Shown: piece by piece, positions 9,640 through 19,933 of the stretch
Layout: each line of letters begins with the position of its first letter
Position numbering within the stretch: position 1 is the first letter of the stretch
DNA from: Chara braunii
Taxonomy: Eukaryota > Streptophyta > Charophyceae > Charales > Characeae
Reading direction: 5' to 3'
NCBI GenBank assembly: GCA_003427395.1
Contig: BFEA01000042.1
Location: 2,006,945-2,051,987 of the forward strand
Length of the DNA stretch: 45,043 nucleotides
The notes under the pieces: generated by a model
Told to the model about the DNA's origin: nothing
What the model saw: the letters and a program-made list of their open reading frames with translations, nothing else
The model's database searches: none
Made by a program: the position numbers and the translations under genes

Positions 9640-10330
9640 TTATTTTGTGTTATGGCTTTCATATTCTAATTTCTTTCCTAATAATATTGTTGTGAATATG
9701 TAATCTCGTAATGGTGAAGATTGGTGGAAAGGGAAGAAGGTAAGGCGGGGGAGGGGGGGGGATAGCGAGTGGGAAGAGGAGAGGAATCAGAGAGAGTGAG
9801 GTAGAGGAAGGAAGGGGTGAGGTGTCGATAATTTGCGTGGAGGTGGGTGGGAGCAGTGGGATGGAGCAGGGAAAAAATGTGTGATAGAGGAGGTTTGCGG
9901 AACTTAGAAAAAGGTCAGGGGGAGCAAAAGACAATGTAAAGGAGGGAGGGTGAAGGTAATAGGAATAAAATGAAAATGAGGGGGAGGAGGGGTAGAGGTA
10001 AGTCCAGATGTAACGAGGGACAATGGGGGGGGGGGGGGGGGGGGAGAATAGGGAGAATGAGAATATGGTAGTTGAATTTTGTTGCTTGTGAAGATTGAAG
10101 ACGCGCTTGGGAGATAATGATGAAAGGTAGGTACTACCTAGCTTTTAATTTATTATTGCTATGGACCTATGTATAAATAATATAAATATATTTAATTGTT
10201 CTGCTTTGGAACTTGGTTTCTTTGGCGTTGACTTGTGTACCCACTCAGGGGTGTTAAGGAGGGTAAGGTAGGGAAAGAAGGAAGAGGTTGAAAAAGAAGA
10301 AAACACACCTATATTGCTGCTTTATATCCC
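9640..10330. other. Purine-rich low-complexity stretch with a long G run
   Basis: GGA/GGGA-rich text from 9720 to 10060 includes a G run of about 19 near 10026-10044. The rest is AT-rich. On the minus strand it is pyrimidine-rich and lies upstream of the ORF1-like sequence, so it may be a decayed LINE 5' region. No gene is seen. Confidence 0.5.
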
Positions 10331-10599
10331 GATTTGTATCTTGATGAAAATCCGATTGTATCTGTGATCCAACTATGCATCCACTCTTTGTCAATGGTTG
10401 AACGATCCTCTGTCTTGAATGTATCTTTCCTCCTTTTTATCCTTATCCTCCTCTCCTTCCTTTCTCCTTCTTATCCTCCCTTATATTATGAGAGCGCTAA
10501 TATCCATACCAGCGATTATCATTCAATCTTACCATACGGAAACCGTTCAAGTCTGACAAGACCCTCCGCCTCATAATCCGCACGTCGGAATTTGCCCAC

Positions 10600-11700
10600 A
10601 GTGACCTGAAACTTGTCCTCTTTGGTAGAATAGTTATGTGCTTAGATGCTTCTCTCCTTTGCTGTGTATTGAAATCTTAATGATCGTGTCATTGTCCACC
10701 TTCCACTCTTCGTTTTCCTTTTGGTTGACTTCGTTGATCTCCCTCAGTGTTGAATAGCGTCAACCCTCCTACAGTCTCACACAGTACAGGCTTCGTTAAG
10801 ACAAACGAGAAAGGTCGCGAAGTACTTCTTTTCGTTTTTGTGTAGTCTTGATGATCGTCCTCCACCATCCACACTTAGATATCCTTCAATGCTGACTACT
10901 CTAACCTCTTTGATATGCGTCAACACTCCTATATGCTACCTCTGTCTACTCATCTTTACGACTTGTCGCCTACTCTGACGCATAAGCTCTCTGTGTGGAC
11001 TGTGCCATCATCCTTTAACCACATTGTAGTCTAGCCAGTAACGTCAGTATTTGCCCACATTGACCTAATCTGGACCAGCTAGCATATCGAATCTTAATAA
11101 CCGTGTCGGCGTCCACTACTCTCACTTCATTTCCTTGCTGTTTACTTCACTGATCTCCTTTCGGTGTTGACCAGCATCTATCCTCCTAGGTCGCACACGG
11201 TACTAGCTTTGTTGTGACCCAAGAGAAAAGTCGCAAGATGCTTCGCGAAATCGAGTATCATCTATTGACGAGGCCGTCCTGAGTCATTTCCAACAGCCAC
11301 GTCAACCTATAACATGGTTAGAGTTAGCGCCCTTTCCAATTGTGTGTGTGATAAGCGACAAAGTCTTCCCTTCTCTCTAGATTTGGTATGATCAATTGAA
11401 ATTCTTGATGGTCGTGTCGTCCCACACCATCCACACTTCGATATCCTTAAGGCTGACTTCGTTGTTCTTCTTTGGTGTTGACCTGCGTCAACACTCCAAT
11501 GGTCGCACACAACACTATCGTCGCTGTGACCAAGGAGACAAGTCGTGAAATCTTGAAGCACCTGTTGATAAGGCGAGACCGTCTCAGATCAACTGAATCA
11601 GCCACGTTAGTCTGTGACGTGGCCAGAGCTAGCACCCTATTCAATCTCGTGTGCGTTAAGCAACAACAACCTACTCGGTCTGACCAATGTACTATTTTTT
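10600..11700 (+). repeat. Three to four diverged tandem repeats, ~300-400 bp
   Basis: The same word order recurs in blocks starting near 10675, 11090 and 11400: CTTRATGRYCGTGTC, CCAC..TCCACACT, TTGACTTCGTTGATCTCC-like, GTGTTGA, then CGTCAACMCTCC, CGCACACRRTACT and GACAAGTCGYRA. A weaker partial block lies near 10880. A TTTGCCCACAKTGACCT motif precedes two of the blocks (10590, 11050). Identity looks like 60-75%. No frame is kept across units, so I call it an old tandem duplication of unknown origin. Confidence 0.6.
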
Positions 11701-12410
11701 AGTTTTTGAATTTTAACTCGAGTCTGGTTGGGAATTTTGATATGACTCCCATGTAAAATTTGTTTGTATTATTATTCTGCATAAAATATGCGTCCTCCCT
11801 GCGTATGTGTACCATACGTTACCTAGGTGTACATAGTGTACAAAAGGATTCACTGAAGACAGTAGCCATGAGGGTAGCTCGCACTGGGACTTTCTTAACT
11901 GAAAATTTAAAATTGAATTGAAAACTCTAAATACAAAGTAGTTGAAGTTTACATATCACAGTGAAACCACGTTGCACCAGCATGGGAGTACCGTGCTACA
12001 AACCTTCTCCTCTTACTGCTCAGTCAGAGGGGGAGCATCCACTCTCATCTACCTTTATACCCAAAAAGATAACTCGCTCACCCGGTATCGTATCGCATGA
12101 CATTCGTGTACCGTGAAAAATGAAAATTTTTGGAAACCACGTTTTTCAGGTCAGACTTACTGCTACTGTTCTCACTTTCCTGCTGAGAGTTGTGGTCCTT
12201 AAGAATATTTGCAAAAACATTTTTTAACATAGATCCAGTGACGGGTTAAAAAATGTCATATTTTATCGAGTACCGATATAATGCGATATTCGGCCGCTAT
12301 GCCAGAGTCTATCACCTGGTCGCATGTGATATTAGCTAAGGACAAATTTATCTTCACACAGTCTCCGGATTTTGTGTTAAGAGATACTGGACTCAGTTTC
12401 CAATAGGTGT
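11700..12410. other. Non-coding stretch
   Basis: AT-rich text with several TACCGTG or ACCATACG words. Nothing that I recognise as a gene or element. Confidence 0.4.
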
Positions 12411-14324
12411 GGCTCACTGGCTCCCCACTTATAGATGAAGCAGCCGGGTAGGCAAGGCCTCAATCTCGGTGGTTCTCTTACCACTACCGGGATAGAGGCC
12501 TTGCACAAGGGCCTCTCAATCAGCACCTCTTCCTACCCCACTAGGTGTACCCGTCCCACCTGACCTCTTTCTCCTGGTAGGCCCACCCAGTCCCCTTCCT
12601 CCAACCTCGGTCGTTTCTCCAGAATGGTATACCATGCTATGGGAAAACTCTCAATCATGTTTTCTAACATCGTCTGAGTTTGATGACAATACCTTAACCA
12701 CCCTCTCATTTCGTCCGCGCTCTTCCAGTCCTTTGTATTTGGGACCAAAAATCTCCCACGCGCGGCACCCATGCTTTACCCAACCCTTCCATGGGGAGTC
12801 CGAAATGCATCTTACCGTTCCGTGGGAGTCCGTGACTCACCTATTTCCAAACAAAGGTTGTCTATAGACCTCCTCCCACCTGTTTGGTGTTGGCCTGCAG
12901 GGGATTGGGAATTTTCTCCATGTCCTCAAGAAGAGCAACCAAAACTCTTCCACCGGATCTCCATTTCTGTATTTCCTCGGGATCTTTCAATATCTGTCCT
13001 CTATCCAGATCATCCAGTTGACCTTGGGGGGGGTATCCAGGGCCAGGACTTCTAGATATGCCATGGCCATGGGGCCCAGGGGGAGGAGGGAGAGAAATCA
13101 TGCCTGAGTCCACCGTAGACTCAGAGCCTGAAATTTGGTAGTGGGATCAATAATCCCCATCCCACCTCCAGCTTTGGGTTGGATTACCGAATCTCACGCT
13201 ACTCAGCTTATCGCATGCATTATTCCGTTGTTTCCCCTCCACATAAAAGTTGCCAGTTGTTGTTTGAGGGCTCTCAACCCTTGCTTGCTCAAAGGCCACA
13301 ACACCGACGTGTACCGTGTTGATGCCAACACAACGTTGTTAATAACAAGGGCCCGTCCAAGAATCGACGTGTGTTTGTTGACCCATCCTGACAACTTGCC
13401 TTGCGTCGAAGCTTTTATCCAGTCATTGTTGGTAACCAGCTTGCCTCTCGCCATCACTGATGCTCCTAGAAACCGCAAGGGGGCCTTCGAAGGCAGCCAC
13501 ATGATGCACGGATTTTCCGGGGGCCTCGCCCTCTGGTGGTGCAGCCACCACCCCGCCATGTTTTGTCGCAAGTTGACGGCCATGTTGGACAACCCACAAA
13601 CGTGGTCCATTAGGTTTTGGATTTCTTCTATGTTGCGGGCGCTTGCTTCCATCAGAATATTGAGGTCGTCCGCGAAGAGAGAGCGGACTAGAACTGCCTC
13701 TTCCGGGAGCCCTGCGATCGTGATATACGTGATATTTTTATTTTCCCTCAAATTTGCCGACAAGGCCTCCATTATCACAACGAATAGGAAGGGGGCTATG
13801 GGGTCCCCTTGTCTGACCGATCGATGTAGGGTGAATTGTGGGGCCATTGAGCCATTTACCTGAACGCTGGTGGTAGCATTAGTGTGCAAGATGTTGATCC
13901 AACGCCGGGACAACGGGTCAATGTTAATTTTTCTAAGCATTTGTTTAAAAAGAGTCAGTCGACATGGTCATAAGCCTTTTCAAAGTCAATGAAAATAATA
14001 GCAGCATTGGATCTGCCCCTTTGTATCAGTTTAAACACCTCGTTAACCAACATGATATTCTCTTAAATATTCCTGTTGGCCATAAAACCGGTTTCGACAG
14101 GGTGAATGATGTTCTCTAAGAGTGCCATTATTTTGTCTGCCAAGGTTTTTTAGAGCATTTTGTAGACCACGGTGAGAAGGGTGATGAATCTATAATTTTA
14201 AATGTTAAGTTAGTCACATTTTTTGTGCAGCAGAGTCAAGACTCGTCTCCCCACTGCCTCTCCAAAACCACCGGCTTCCCACATATCTTGGTAAAAGTTT
14301 CATAAGTCTGGTTAAGTTCATAGT
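12410..14324 (-). pseudogene. L1-like LINE ORF2, reverse transcriptase half
   Basis: On the minus strand the order is that of a non-LTR RT. It runs from GRRVLTLLHKKC and YRFITLLTVVYKML (14250-14120), through an IIHPVETGFMANRN region (14105-14070), to FIDFEKAYDHVD (motif A, about 14000-13960). Then come VRQGDPIAPFLFVVIMEALS (motif B, in 13940-13203) and SLFADDLNILME (motif C with FADD). The thumb region includes LRFLGASVM, and a GGGMGI motif lies near 13150. Downstream, KRPRLEEGDWVGLPGE (12620-12560) fits the C-terminal linker. There are frameshifts near 13940, 13200 and 12800, and a TGA replaces the usual Trp after FIDFEKAYDHVD. It is the continuation of the endonuclease half at 20574-22094, separated by PLE1. 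The clade is judged only by these motifs. Confidence 0.85.
12452..12504. repeat. Long imperfect hairpin near the LINE end
   Basis: GCAAGGCCTC (12452-12461) pairs with GAGGCCTTGC (12495-12504). Inside, GGTGGT and ACCAC, and TCGGT and ACCGGGA, also pair imperfectly around TCTCTT. It may be a structure at the RNA end or simply part of the decayed coding region. Confidence 0.6.
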
Positions 14325-14966
14325 CGTAATAGTCGTATTATCACAAAGCCAAACATCGAAGATGTTCAAACTTGCAAAGTATACAACATCATTGAATGTT
14401 TTTGTTTCAAAAAGATAGGAAGAATACAAGTTGGAGTGCGTCGCCGACGCGTTTCGATGGACACCGCCATCTCATTTGGGGGTTTCCCACCACCTCCCCC
14501 ACACTAGTCAAGCTCCCCTTCCAACCCTCTCTCGTCCTTCGCTGCAATAGGTCTCCGGAGACCATAAGCAGACTCGGTCGTTAGTCCTGACAATACAACA
14601 CACAATAAATGCTAATATAGTCTAAACTACCGGGTCACAAACCGCAAACCAAAAACACTTACTACGGGTCCACACCGCTTGGTCCCATGCCTGGTTCCGA
14701 ACCGCGCCCGGCTACTCACAGAAAACGAAAAAAGTAAAAATGGAAATCCTGGCACAGTGCCAAGCGATCCGGGTACGACACTCACAAAAGAAACTGAAAC
14801 GGGTCATGCTGGTTGGTCACCGCCAAGGCCTCCCTTGGTCATAAGCCGGGCCTGACTGCCTACTTCACAAGCCAACATAGAAACGACGAACTAGAAGAAT
14901 GACTGAAACGGTTCCGTCGCGGTGACGTGCTATCAAGGTACCCTATGTCCTAATAGCCGATCAAAG
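14325..14966 (-). repeat. PLE1 3' pseudo-LTR
   Basis: This pairs with 19934-20573 at about 90% identity by eye, from CGTAATAGTCGTATTATCAC to TAATAGCCGATYAAAG. It is the downstream copy relative to minus-strand coding. It carries a mutated hammerhead core. Confidence 0.9.
14440..14485 (-). ncRNA. Degenerate hammerhead ribozyme in PLE1 3' pseudo-LTR
   Basis: Stem II (GATGG/CCATC) and CGAAAC followed by the palindrome ACGCGT and then C are kept. The CTGATGA core is changed to CAAATGA, which should abolish cleavage. Compare 20050-20092. Confidence 0.7.
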
Positions 14967-15140
14967 TCAAGTAACTGGACATTACTCCGACCACCTGACA
15001 CCAATCAATTAAGCAAAGAGAATGAAAGGTTAAAGCATAGTGACGTGCTGTCGAGGTACCCCTGTCCTAATATCCTAATAGCCAAACAAAACCAAAAGCT
15101 CTGTAATACTCCGACTCTGTCTGACACACAATCCAATCAC
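14897..15140. repeat. Two ~123-bp tandem units across the pseudo-LTR edge
   Basis: GAATGACTGAAACGG...GTGACGTGCTATCAAGGTACC...ACTCCGACCACCTGACAC (from 14897) is repeated as GAATGAAAGGTTAAAG...GTGACGTGCTGTCGAGGTACC...ACTCCGACTCTGTCTGACAC (from 15020). The first unit starts inside the pseudo-LTR and the second lies wholly internal. This indicates a short tandem run at the element's 3' end. Confidence 0.75.
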
Positions 15141-15217
15141 GCAACACAATAGACAAATCGTAGTGGCGACTACAAAAATGGGCAAAGCAATGTCTACGCC
15201 CAACTGTGTATCTTATC

Positions 15218-16568
15218 CTACTGCTGCACAAAACGCACAGTATATTGCCATATCTCGCCACGCCTCACCGCGAAGTGCTTCAGTACGCGATGGATTTTTT
15301 TTCTCGGAAAGTCCTTCTTCGCTAGCTCTCGTTTCAAAGTCAGAACCCGCTGAGGTATCTCAGACCGGATCGTGGTATTCCGGTCAATTTGATGCAGATA
15401 TCCACTAACCACGACGCTCTTTTGCCTTTTGCATCCCCAAGAAAGGAAGGATTGTCCACTATGGACCTTCAGGGGTTCGTCCGTCCAAACACAATCCTCG
15501 TTTTTTGACGTCTGAACTGTCGGTCCGCTTCGAAGTTAAGGCGTCGGGATAACAGGACTCGAAATCAGATAACTGTCGGTCTGCTAGCTCTTGCTTCCTG
15601 GTAACAGTGACGAACATGACATCATCAACAAGGCGATGACCAAACACGCTGCGGGCATGTCTACCCAGGCTACGAAGAAACAAAAACTCTGAGTATGCAC
15701 ACAAAATCCCGGCCAAGGGGCGGCTCGTTGTTTTCCCCATCGGGATCCCAACCACCTGCTACAGCAACACACCGGTAGCAAAGGTATACGTGTGTTTCAA
15801 CTCCAATTCGACGAAGGCCATCATCTCAGTGAGGTTCAATTTGCGCCAGTGGTCCGCGTCAGTAGTCACCCTGAAGGAGGCATCTCGCCCCCTCGTGTTG
15901 ACCCAAATGAAGGTCCTCTCCTTTGATAGGTGGAAAGTGATGATCCACTCAACGGCCCGCAAGATGTCGCTATGTGGAGGGCGACTGAACATTTCCTTTA
16001 TGTCGAAGGAGTGAGAAGTCACATTGTATCCTTGCCCCAAACGTACAATCCTCTTGTTGGTATCGTGAAGACGTCGTGGCAACAATGATATCGATGGTCG
16101 GTGGAAGTGCCAACCTCGTGGAACTGTCGCGAGCAAATGAAATAGGGTTTTAGAAACCAATCTACCCATTTTAACCATTGGTTCATTAAACGTCGGGCAG
16201 ATCGGTCTGTACCGACCCAAGTCCTTGTGCTTGGGTACGATATACGCCGATCCGAATCTCCCCGACTTCTCCCATTTGAAAAAATTCCCCTGTCCCGCAG
16301 CCGTCATATCCTCTCTAATCTCCCGCAGAGTCACTTCTTCGGATGCCCCTATGATCTTGTACCCTGGATTCAACACAAATGTATTTATCATCCCATCGTA
16401 AAACACCGCGGGACACATTACGAGGGTCTCTCCAGGGTTCCGATCAAGTGGAGTAAGAATTAATCCTTCAAATAATTTTTTCACCTCGAGGACATGGTGC
16501 TCATATAGACACGATACAAGTGGTTCGGCCTGTGAGAAACACTCACGCAGGGTGTCGATCGACACCAA
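15218..16568 (-). pseudogene. PLE1 reverse transcriptase
   Basis: A Penelope-type RT that would copy element RNA at a nicked target. Visible in order on the minus strand: the finger region KHKDLGRYRPICP (about 16220-16180), motif A SFDIKEMFSRPPHSDI (about 16010-15960), and motif B IPMGKTTSRPLAGIL (after a frameshift near 15760). Motif C RLVDDVMFV (about 15645-15618) has VDD where many RTs have YxDD. A thumb-like tail RNTTIRSEIPQRVLTLKREL (15390-15330) lies in a third frame. The start of 16568 is only the first Met of an open stretch; the real protein begins far upstream with GIY-YIG. At least two frameshifts and stops make it non-functional. Confidence 0.85.
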
Positions 16569-16577
16569 GGGTGGTTT

Positions 16578-17438
16578 CTAACGAACCGCTATTTCTTTCT
16601 GGAGACTAACTACTCTGTCGTTCTTCAACACACGTGGTATATTCTTCGCATTGTGTAACAACGGGTGGATACCTTCAAACTGACTTAAGCAAAAGCGAAC
16701 GTGGCCCTCCTCACGCGGATAGGGCAAACCTGCACAACTACAGGTGAGCACACACCTATTCGCAAATGTACGGTGGTTGTGTACTATCTCCGCTATGGAC
16801 GGGTTCTTAACCCATACAATGCGGATTTTCCTCCGATTTTGCTGCAAGTAGCAAGAAGGTAAGTCACACATCATCAAGCAATCGTTCATGAGCTTACGTA
16901 AATCCGACAACTTAATCCGGTCATTATATTTCACACGAAACACAGGATCAGCCCCCATGCAAATATCGAAACAATCCCGAAAAATTCGGGAGATCAACCG
17001 CCACAAATACTTCCGAGTTGACTTTCGGAAAAAATCTTTAATCACATTATACAACCTGAGCAACGACTTAACACCCCAACCATATACCTCATTCAGCCTG
17101 CACGGATTCCGGAGAATCCCAATTAACACTCCCTTCAGATAGTAGCACCTAGATTTCCACTTGCAAATGTGAGCTAAGCGAAAGACACCCCCTCCCTCAA
17201 AGACAGTTCTGCACTCCTTCAGTCTTCTAACCTCCCGTTCAACAATAACTTTTGTCTCACCGAATATCTTAACAATGCCCTTCCAACCACCGCTCCATAC
17301 ATTACCAGGCTCAAATTCACACAAAACGTCGGTGCGCCCTATCGCATGATTCTCGTTTAGTGTGCGGAAAAAGTTAATGCCCCACGGCTCATTCCGATTC
17401 TGGCGCGTTCGAACTGGGACAAAATTAACCTTGCTCAC
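16578..17438 (-). pseudogene. PLE1 linker between GIY-YIG and RT, with Cys-x-Cys motif
   Basis: A 286-residue open stretch joins the nuclease to the RT. It is basic and rich in aromatic residues. Near its end it reads VHNHRTFANRCVLTCSCAGL and then PREEGHVRFCLSQF (about 16790-16680). PLE2 has VHNFRKVARNGDYTCQC and PRVEGHVSF at the same place (30460-30370). The paired cysteines and the downstream histidine suggest a small zinc-binding fold specific to this element group. It would be continuous with the RT except for stop codons near 16570. Confidence 0.65.
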
Positions 17439-17472
17439 AGACGGCTCATGATTTTTCTCCCTCCGTCCCGAC

Positions 17473-17815
17473 TTACATCTTTTTTCCGGATACCTTGGGA
17501 ATTTCGGCGGTGTTAAGATACGGTGACCATTGCTGAATGTACAACTTCTCGAGATTACCTAGGTCCGTCACTTCTAGAACGTCAACAGGAATTAGCACGT
17601 ACTTCTCAATACCAAATGTCCAGATCCACCTATCGAAGTGTGACTGCTTCCGTGCTCGACAAACATATTTGTGCTCGCGCCATCTCACTATGGTGCTACG
17701 TGTTGTCTTCCCGACATAGAGAGATTTACAATAGGGTGAAGCCCCTATATATACACAGTTAGATAATCGGAGAAATTCAAGGTCATGCTTATCATATAGT
17801 CGCAGCCAGTTTTTA
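17473..17815 (-). pseudogene. PLE1 GIY-YIG endonuclease domain
   Basis: This nuclease nicks the target DNA to provide the primer. The signature is CVYIGAS then, after 7 residues, LYVGKTTR, which matches the two GIY and YIG strands. It is followed by VRWREHKY with the catalytic Arg, LEKLYIQQWSP with the metal-binding Glu, and YLNTAE with the conserved Asn. All key residues appear present. The first ~18 residues of the present open frame (MISFKTYNMSV...) come from the MITE. Removing that insert reconnects RWLSK to NWLRLYDKHD in frame with the upstream SAP-containing part. A frame break lies between it and the linker near 17440-17470. Confidence 0.85.
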
Positions 17816-18166
17816 GTGCACAACAACCATTTCGTCAAAACGGACATATTATATGTTTTGAACGAAATCAAAACTGACTTTTTTTGCCGAAATCCGGTCG
17901 GAAGTTTTTGCTCCTGGTGTTCCGGAGTTTTTACCCCCTATGTATGTGGTCTATGGTTGAGACCAGATACAATTTTTTTTATTTTTTTTTTTTTTTTTTT
18001 TTAATCTGTTCTCAACCATAGACCACATACATGTAGGGGGTCCGGCGTTTTGGGAACGCCAGAGCCCCAGGAGCAAAAAAATCCGACTGGATTTTGGCAA
18101 AAAAATTCAGTTTTGATTTCGTTCAAAAAATATAATATGTCCGTTTTGACGAAATGGCTGTTGCAC
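17816..18166. mobile_element. MITE with ~150-bp inverted arms and TTA target duplication
   Basis: GTGCA (17816) and TGCAC (to 18166) begin long inverted arms. CATTTCGTCAAAACGGACAT on the left matches its reverse complement near 18130-18155. Similarity continues for about 150 bp per arm around a T-rich centre (17971-18002). TTA lies directly outside both ends (17813-17815 and 18167-18169). A TTA/TAA duplication is typical of PIF/Harbinger (Tourist-like) MITEs, but the termini themselves do not settle the family. It sits in the PLE1 coding region, and removing it plus one TTA restores the reading frame. Confidence 0.9.
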
Positions 18167-18169
18167 TTA

Positions 18170-19034
18170 CTTAACCAACGAATCTGTCCATCCAGCGCCA
18201 AGCTCAGGATCACCAGACATAGCAGCTCCTCCACTCTCTGGTCAAACGCATAGGACTCCCCTCTCAACTCAGTGATGAATTTGCAAAGCTTCCACAGCTT
18301 CGGCGTCTCCAAGGGCTCTCAAGCCACCACATCGTCGGATCCAACACCTCGGTCCAAGCCATCCGCCAGGTCCTCCGATTCCTCCACACAAATCACCTCG
18401 GCACTTTCCTGCGTCGCCGTGCCGAATTTCATCATTGCCCTCACATCGGCGATATCGAGTATCGACTCGATCTTGCCGTTGTAAGGAACACCCTCCTTCT
18501 TGCATAGTTTCTGAAGTTCAACGGCATCCAGTGTCTTTAATTCGTCGATTATCTTATTCCTGTGTCGCAGACGCTCCAGGGCACCGCGGGTAACAGGAGT
18601 AAACAACAGTATTAATGGAGAGGCCGCCATAACCATCTTTGGCGTCTTCGGGGTCTTCCGATCTGAAAGCTGAGTCTTCACCGGTGATTTGATAGTGCGT
18701 GGACGTCCGGGGGTCTTCCGTAATGGCATCACACTCGACGGCCCTCGCGCCTTTGCTCTGGTCATACGAGCCATCAGCCTCACAGGTTTCAGTACGCCAT
18801 GCTTCGGTGTTGCTTGGGCCGCTTCTCCATGGGCGGACTCTCGTTAAGCACAACCTCTGGTTCCCGTTTCCGTTTTTCCGAAATCTGCAGTTTTGAGGTG
18901 CGATCACTCAGCTCATGCGTGACACTCGTGCCTGCGGTGACCGCGGCCACGGGGGATTCATAGGTTGGCTTCACTCTCGTGTTCGGACTCAAGGTTGGAA
19001 GCGTACGTAACCTTCTTCTTTCCTTTTTTGTCAC
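18170..19034 (-). pseudogene. PLE1 N-terminal region of the main ORF, with SAP-like motif
   Basis: Minus-strand remnants in two to three frames. From 19034 there is a basic, Ser/Pro/Thr-rich stretch (KKERRRLRTLPTLSPNTRV, then KRKREPEVVLNESPPMEKRP). From 18783 follows a second basic segment (TPGRPRTIKSPVKTQ). Then comes IDELKTLDAVELQKLCKKEG with VPYNGKIESILDI (about 18550-18450), which fits a SAP motif, a helix-turn-helix-like DNA-binding module. An acidic tail (EVICVEESEDLADG) follows. The end (ALDGQIRWLSK) runs into the MITE and then GIY-YIG. A frameshift lies near 18790. A SAP module could help target chromatin; that is inference. Confidence 0.6.
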
Positions 19035-19193
19035 CTGCCGTGTATAGTGGCCCGGATATGCTCTTACGTTCTTGCGAACGCCTCTAATCTTTTCTCCATT
19101 AATAATAACAAACTCTTTTGTTTGTCTAAATAAGTATACGTTTTTTTTGCTACTTTTTGAACAGGCAGATTACCATAAAAAATAGATAACTTT

Positions 19194-19772
19194 TTAATCG
19201 CTCACGGTGTGCAGCCTCTGGAACCTGCTGTCCTCCATCTCGCTAATCCTGATTGTCACCGAGAGGTCTACGTCCTTCTTCATCTGGGCACGTCTCTCCC
19301 TTTCTGCATCCGCTGCTTTCTTCTGTTCTTCGGCACATTTTCGGGCCTTCTCCGCCGCCCGTGCTTCCTTCGCCTCTTGCTTTAATCTCTCGGCCTCCTC
19401 CTGTTCGTCCGCGTCCTTCATCTCACGTTTCTTCCGTGCTTTTTCCTCCTTCAGGTTCTGCTGCTCGACGAAGTCATGCATGGCTGACACGGATTTGCTC
19501 AACTTCATCACCGTAGCTCAAATCTCTGAGTCCCTCTCCCGTGACTCCCTTCTTCTCCATGGGTCGTATCTTCTTGGAGATCGAGATCCGCGGGAATCCA
19601 CGGAAGTCGATGGTCTTGCTGCGTGATGGTGCCTCGGGACTCGATTTGGGCACTGGTTCGCGTAGTGCCGTGGTTCATTACATGAGAAACATGTAGGAGG
19701 TTTGTACCACCTCCGGTCATCCGGACCGCCTCCGCCAGCAGGTCCACCATCGCGCTGATCTGCATTCGCCAT
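19194..19772 (-). pseudogene. PLE1 ORF1-like protein: CCHC zinc knuckle plus coiled coil
   Basis: From ATG at 19772 the frame reads MANADQRDGG and then CFSCNEPRHYANQC, a perfect C-x2-C-x4-H-x4-C knuckle as found in gag and other nucleic-acid-binding proteins. An Arg-rich region with SPRRYDPWRRRESRERD follows. After a frame change near 19515 comes a highly charged segment (KEEKARKKREMKDADEQEEA and onward, 19455-19260) predicted to form a coiled coil, ending at a stop at about 19195. Such a gag-like partner is unusual for Penelope-like elements. PLE2 has the same order, which argues that it belongs to the element. Confidence 0.75.
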
Positions 19773-19933
19773 CTCGACACCTCCCCTCAAAGTTCAATGC
19801 GTAGCCACCCACCACTACTCCACTCCGGCGATTCGTCGCAGTTCAACAGTTAACAGTCAACCGTCACCAGTTGTGTATACACGCTCACTCCACCCGGCTA
19901 AACTGGACCCCAGCTACATTAACGTGCACAATA

